Origin: Candidatus Aenigmatarchaeota archaeon
GTDB taxonomy: Archaea; Aenigmatarchaeota; Aenigmatarchaeia; QMZP01
NCBI GenBank assembly: GCA_016867675.1
Contig: VGIZ01000029.1
Span: 1 to 7,009 of the forward strand
Direction: 5' to 3'
DNA length: 7,009 nucleotides
In this document: in pieces, positions 5,358 to 7,009 of the stretch
Layout: each line of letters opens with the position of its first letter
Position numbering within the stretch: the stretch's first letter is position 1
The notes under the pieces: generated by a model
Databases searched by the model: none
Seen by the model: the letters and a program-made list of their open reading frames with translations, nothing else
Told to the model about the DNA's origin: nothing
Program-made: the position numbers and the translations under genes

Positions 5358-5786
5358 ATGAACACGACGCTTGCGGTAGTGGTTTCAGCCATAGTCATCC
5401 TGATAGCCGCGCTGGTGGTCATTACCATCTTCGGCGGGGGCATGGGGCAGGTCGGCACGCTGACGAACGCTGACTCAATCTGCAGGACGCAGGCTGCATC
5501 GTCATGCCGCTCAACAGGCCAGATGCCGCTGACATGGGACATACCCTCTGTAAGCAGACCCAAATCAGGCGGCGGCACCGAAACTGTGCCTTGCGGTCTA
5601 AATGGCTTGGGCCTCGCGAAAGACTGCTCGCAATATGGCGGCACAAGCACGCCGACGGGTGGAGGTGTAGATCTATCGACATGCAGTGGTCAGGGGGGTA
5701 CACCATGCAATCCGCCAAAAACATGCACCGCGCCGACGTTTTCAGCCAAGGAAACACAGTATTGTTGTAAAGGTACCTGTACATAG
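5358..5786 (+). CDS. Cysteine-rich membrane-anchored protein, copy 2, expanded C terminus
   Basis: This 142-residue paralogue of the preceding gene has an identical first 25 residues, including the membrane segment, then FGGGMGQVGTL and the shared block with Cys42, Cys50 and TGQMPLTWD at 53-61. After that it departs from the other copies. Residues 66-108 are a Gly/Thr/Ser-rich linker, and 109-142 form a compact tail with cysteines at 109, 117, 123, 136, 137 and 141 (CSGQGGTPC, then KTC, then YCCKGTCT). In total there are ten cysteines. The adjacent CC and close spacing recall small disulfide-knotted domains, but the pattern matches no family I can name. It is probably surface exposed. The function is unknown. 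Confidence 0.8.
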   Translation: MNTTLAVVVSAIVILIAALVVITIFGGGMGQVGTLTNADSICRTQAASSCRSTGQMPLTWDIPSVSRPKSGGGTETVPCGLNGLGLAKDCSQYGGTSTPTGGGVDLSTCSGQGGTPCNPPKTCTAPTFSAKETQYCCKGTCT

Positions 5787-5811
5787 CATCCTGATGGTTT
5801 AGTTCATTCTC

Positions 5812-6105
5812 ATGCCCGCGTTTGACAGGCTAGTTGTTGTAGTGATGCTGGTGCTGCTGCTTGTTGCAGCCATTGTGCTGTCCGCGCTCTTTGGCGGCGC
5901 GGGGCAGGTGCAGGGCTTCGCCAGCGCGCGCAGCATATGCGAGTCGGCTTATGCTGGCAGCTGCTACAACACGGGCAAGGCGCCGACGACATGGGACATG
6001 CCGACGCAGAACATCAACGGCTCTGCTGTTGCGTGCTCCAGGCTGCTGGAATGCAACTGCACGGGACCCGGAAGCGGAGGGGGGCACTCCTGCGCTATCT
6101 TATAA
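5812..6105 (+). CDS. Small cysteine-rich membrane-anchored protein, copy 3
   Basis: This 97-residue protein is the most diverged of the three. The N terminus MPAFDRL carries charges absent from the other copies, followed by a Val/Leu-rich membrane segment at about residues 7-27. The shared block is retained: FGGAGQV at 27-33, SIC at 41-43, Cys51, and TGKAPTTWDM at 54-63. Cysteines at 43, 51, 75, 81, 83 and 94 follow almost the same spacing as copy 1 (42, 50, 74, 81, 83, 93), including the CxC pair, which argues for the same disulfide fold. No Shine-Dalgarno site or TATA box is evident. It follows copy 2 by 25 bases and precedes scpA by 52. The role is unknown. Confidence 0.78.
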   Translation: MPAFDRLVVVVMLVLLLVAAIVLSALFGGAGQVQGFASARSICESAYAGSCYNTGKAPTTWDMPTQNINGSAVACSRLLECNCTGPGSGGGHSCAIL

Positions 6106-6118
6106 GCGTTTTCAGACA

Positions 6119-6126
6119 TATTATAT
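6119..6126 (+). promoter_or_regulatory. TATA-like box of scpA
   Basis: TATTATAT lies 22 bases before an in-frame GTG at 6149 and 31 bases before ATG 6158. This suggests transcription begins near 6150, separating scpA from the cysteine-rich genes and leaving little or no leader. Confidence 0.4.
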
Positions 6127-6157
6127 CTCAGATATTCTGGACGCATGCGTGGTTTCC

Positions 6158-6928
6158 ATGACGATGAAGGAAAGCGACATCATGCAGATGATTATCTCCG
6201 ACCAGAGCTGGGAGCAGATAATAAGCGAGATAATAACAGCAGAGGCGCTTGACCCCTGGGACCTTGACATAGGTCGGCTGTCCGACAGGTTCGCGAAGCA
6301 CATCGAGAAGCTGGACACCATGGACTTCGTGGTGCCTGCGAAGTATGTCATCATAGCCGCGGTGCTTCTGGGCATGAAGTCAGAGGACCTGCAGCTGCTG
6401 GACTTCGGGCGCGAGCCGGACATGGAACCTGACGGGACAGAAATTCTGGGGAGCGGCATAGAAAGGGTCAATGTCAGCCCGCTGGCGCTGCCCCCGCGCA
6501 GGTCTGTGCACAGGAAGATTGTCGTCGAGGAGCTGATAGCAGCGCTCAGGCGCGTGCTGGCAACGCAGGAGCGCAGGGAGGTCAGGGCGCGCATAAGGCC
6601 CAGCATAGAGATAAGCGACTTTGACATTGAGGAGAGGATAAACAGCCTTTACACGAGGATAAGCGCGCTGATGGGACAGATGAGCGGCGGCGAACTCAAG
6701 TTCTCGCAGGTTGTCCCGAAATGGGAGAGGGAGCACATCATAGACACCTTCCTGCCGCTCATGTACCTTGACAACCAGAGGAAGCTGCACTGCAGGCAGG
6801 AGGAATACTTCAAGGACATTTTTATAGGCAAGGGAGAAAAAAATCTAGATGAGAAGGTTGTGATAGCAAATGAAATCAAAAAACAAGCCAAAACCGAGGC
6901 AAAAGCGAGGCGCAGAAAAAAGGCATAA
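6158..6928 (+). CDS. scpA: Segregation and condensation protein A (ScpA, kleisin)
   Basis: This kleisin-family protein probably bridges the two heads of an SMC dimer in chromosome compaction and segregation. The 256-residue product shows the ScpA N-terminal block at residues 31-78: LDPWDLDIGRLSDRF, then LDTMDFVVPAKYVIIAAVLLGMKSEDL. Residues 112-137 carry the archaeal PPRRSVHRKIVVEELIAALRRVL stretch, and the C-terminal winged-helix region is near 150-222, with a very basic end (KARRRKKA). The start is chosen near the predicted transcription start; ATG 6158, ATG 6164 and GTG 6149 are all in frame. The frame stays open to 5861, but that part overlaps copy 3 and has no ScpA character. SMC itself is not in the window. 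Confidence 0.88.
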   Translation: MTMKESDIMQMIISDQSWEQIISEIITAEALDPWDLDIGRLSDRFAKHIEKLDTMDFVVPAKYVIIAAVLLGMKSEDLQLLDFGREPDMEPDGTEILGSGIERVNVSPLALPPRRSVHRKIVVEELIAALRRVLATQERREVRARIRPSIEISDFDIEERINSLYTRISALMGQMSGGELKFSQVVPKWEREHIIDTFLPLMYLDNQRKLHCRQEEYFKDIFIGKGEKNLDEKVVIANEIKKQAKTEAKARRRKKA

Positions 6929-7009
6929 GCCTGAAGCGCAGCCTGTGCCAAGGATAGACGAAATAATAACTATTTCAACTGACAGCGGCAGGCCGAGGCT
7001 GGAATTGAG
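6870..7009 (+). CDS. Start of an unidentified protein, cut by the window end (possible ScpB)
   Basis: An open frame begins at ATG 6870, overlaps the last 59 bases of scpA in another frame, and is still open at the window edge. The 46 visible residues begin with a lysine/arginine-rich stretch (MKSKNKPKPRQKRGAEKRHK) followed by PRIDEIITISTDSGRPRLEL, which looks like the beginning of a folded domain. GTGAT at 6860-6864, five bases before the ATG, is a good Shine-Dalgarno match. An alternative start is the GTG at 6945. Since scpB often follows scpA, it could be ScpB, but too little is visible to recognise it. Confidence 0.5.
   Translation, partial: MKSKNKPKPRQKRGAEKRHKPEAQPVPRIDEIITISTDSGRPRLEL

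Larger units (their letters stand above)
5059..5432 (+). repeat. Tandem paralogous gene copies with near-identical 5' ends
   Basis: The first 75 bases of the genes at 5059 and 5358 differ at nine positions, all third-codon and all synonymous, so the first 25 residues are identical. Similarity continues at lower level to about codon 61. This marks a direct duplication whose first part has been kept under protein-level constraint. Confidence 0.75.

Noticed and set aside
5059..6105. Identification as classical type IV pilins or archaellins
   Set aside because: There is no charged leader, no prepilin cleavage site before the hydrophobic stretch, and no Glu at the expected mature position. Only the general shape is similar.
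5861..6157. Upstream extension of scpA by 99 codons
   Set aside because: It overlaps cysteine-rich copy 3, is Arg/Ala-rich without ScpA features, and family length and the TATA box fit a start near 6158.
1..7009. tRNA or rRNA genes, CRISPR arrays, insertion sequences, attachment sites
   Set aside because: No cloverleaf, regularly spaced repeats, transposase or terminal inverted repeats were seen by eye. Almost all sequence is accounted for by coding regions.

Overview
The window is archaeal chromosome. It carries ribosomal proteins S19e, L39e and L31e, a PDCD5-family protein, two wyosine-pathway enzymes, the archaeal tRNA C56 ribose methyltransferase Trm56, an archaeal-type ScpA, and TATA-like boxes placed for leaderless transcripts. 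GC is moderate to high, with heavy use of AGG for arginine. Gene density is high and most gaps are under 70 bases. A small-genome lineage such as a DPANN archaeon is possible, but that placement is an inference and is not proved here.

Bases 1-2359 (+ strand) hold a co-directional run: rpS19e, PDCD5-like, rpL39e, rpL31e, then a TYW2/Taw2-type tRNA-Phe aminocarboxypropyltransferase. The first four are a classic archaeal translation cluster. The aIF6 gene that often follows L31e is absent, and taw2 sits in its place. Bases 2400-3101 (- strand) encode a small class I SAM methyltransferase that converges on taw2 and diverges from taw1. Bases 3138-4588 (+) hold taw1 (radical-SAM imG-14 synthase) and trm56, tightly linked with a good Shine-Dalgarno site. 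Together with taw2 this makes a tRNA-modification neighbourhood. A small Mth938-like gene (4599-4940, -) closes it.

Bases 5059-6105 (+) are the least explained part: three tandem, paralogous, small, cysteine-rich proteins, each with one N-terminal membrane segment followed by a shared motif (IC...C..TG..P.TWD). They match no family I can name. The first two share an identical 25-residue N terminus whose codons differ only at synonymous sites. The second has an expanded C-terminal domain with ten cysteines in total. A convincing TATA box precedes the first gene.

Bases 6158-7009 (+) hold scpA (kleisin partner of SMC), overlapped at its 3' end by the start of another reading frame that runs off the window. 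No RNA genes, CRISPR arrays, insertion sequences or origins were seen, and no gap exceeds 120 bases.
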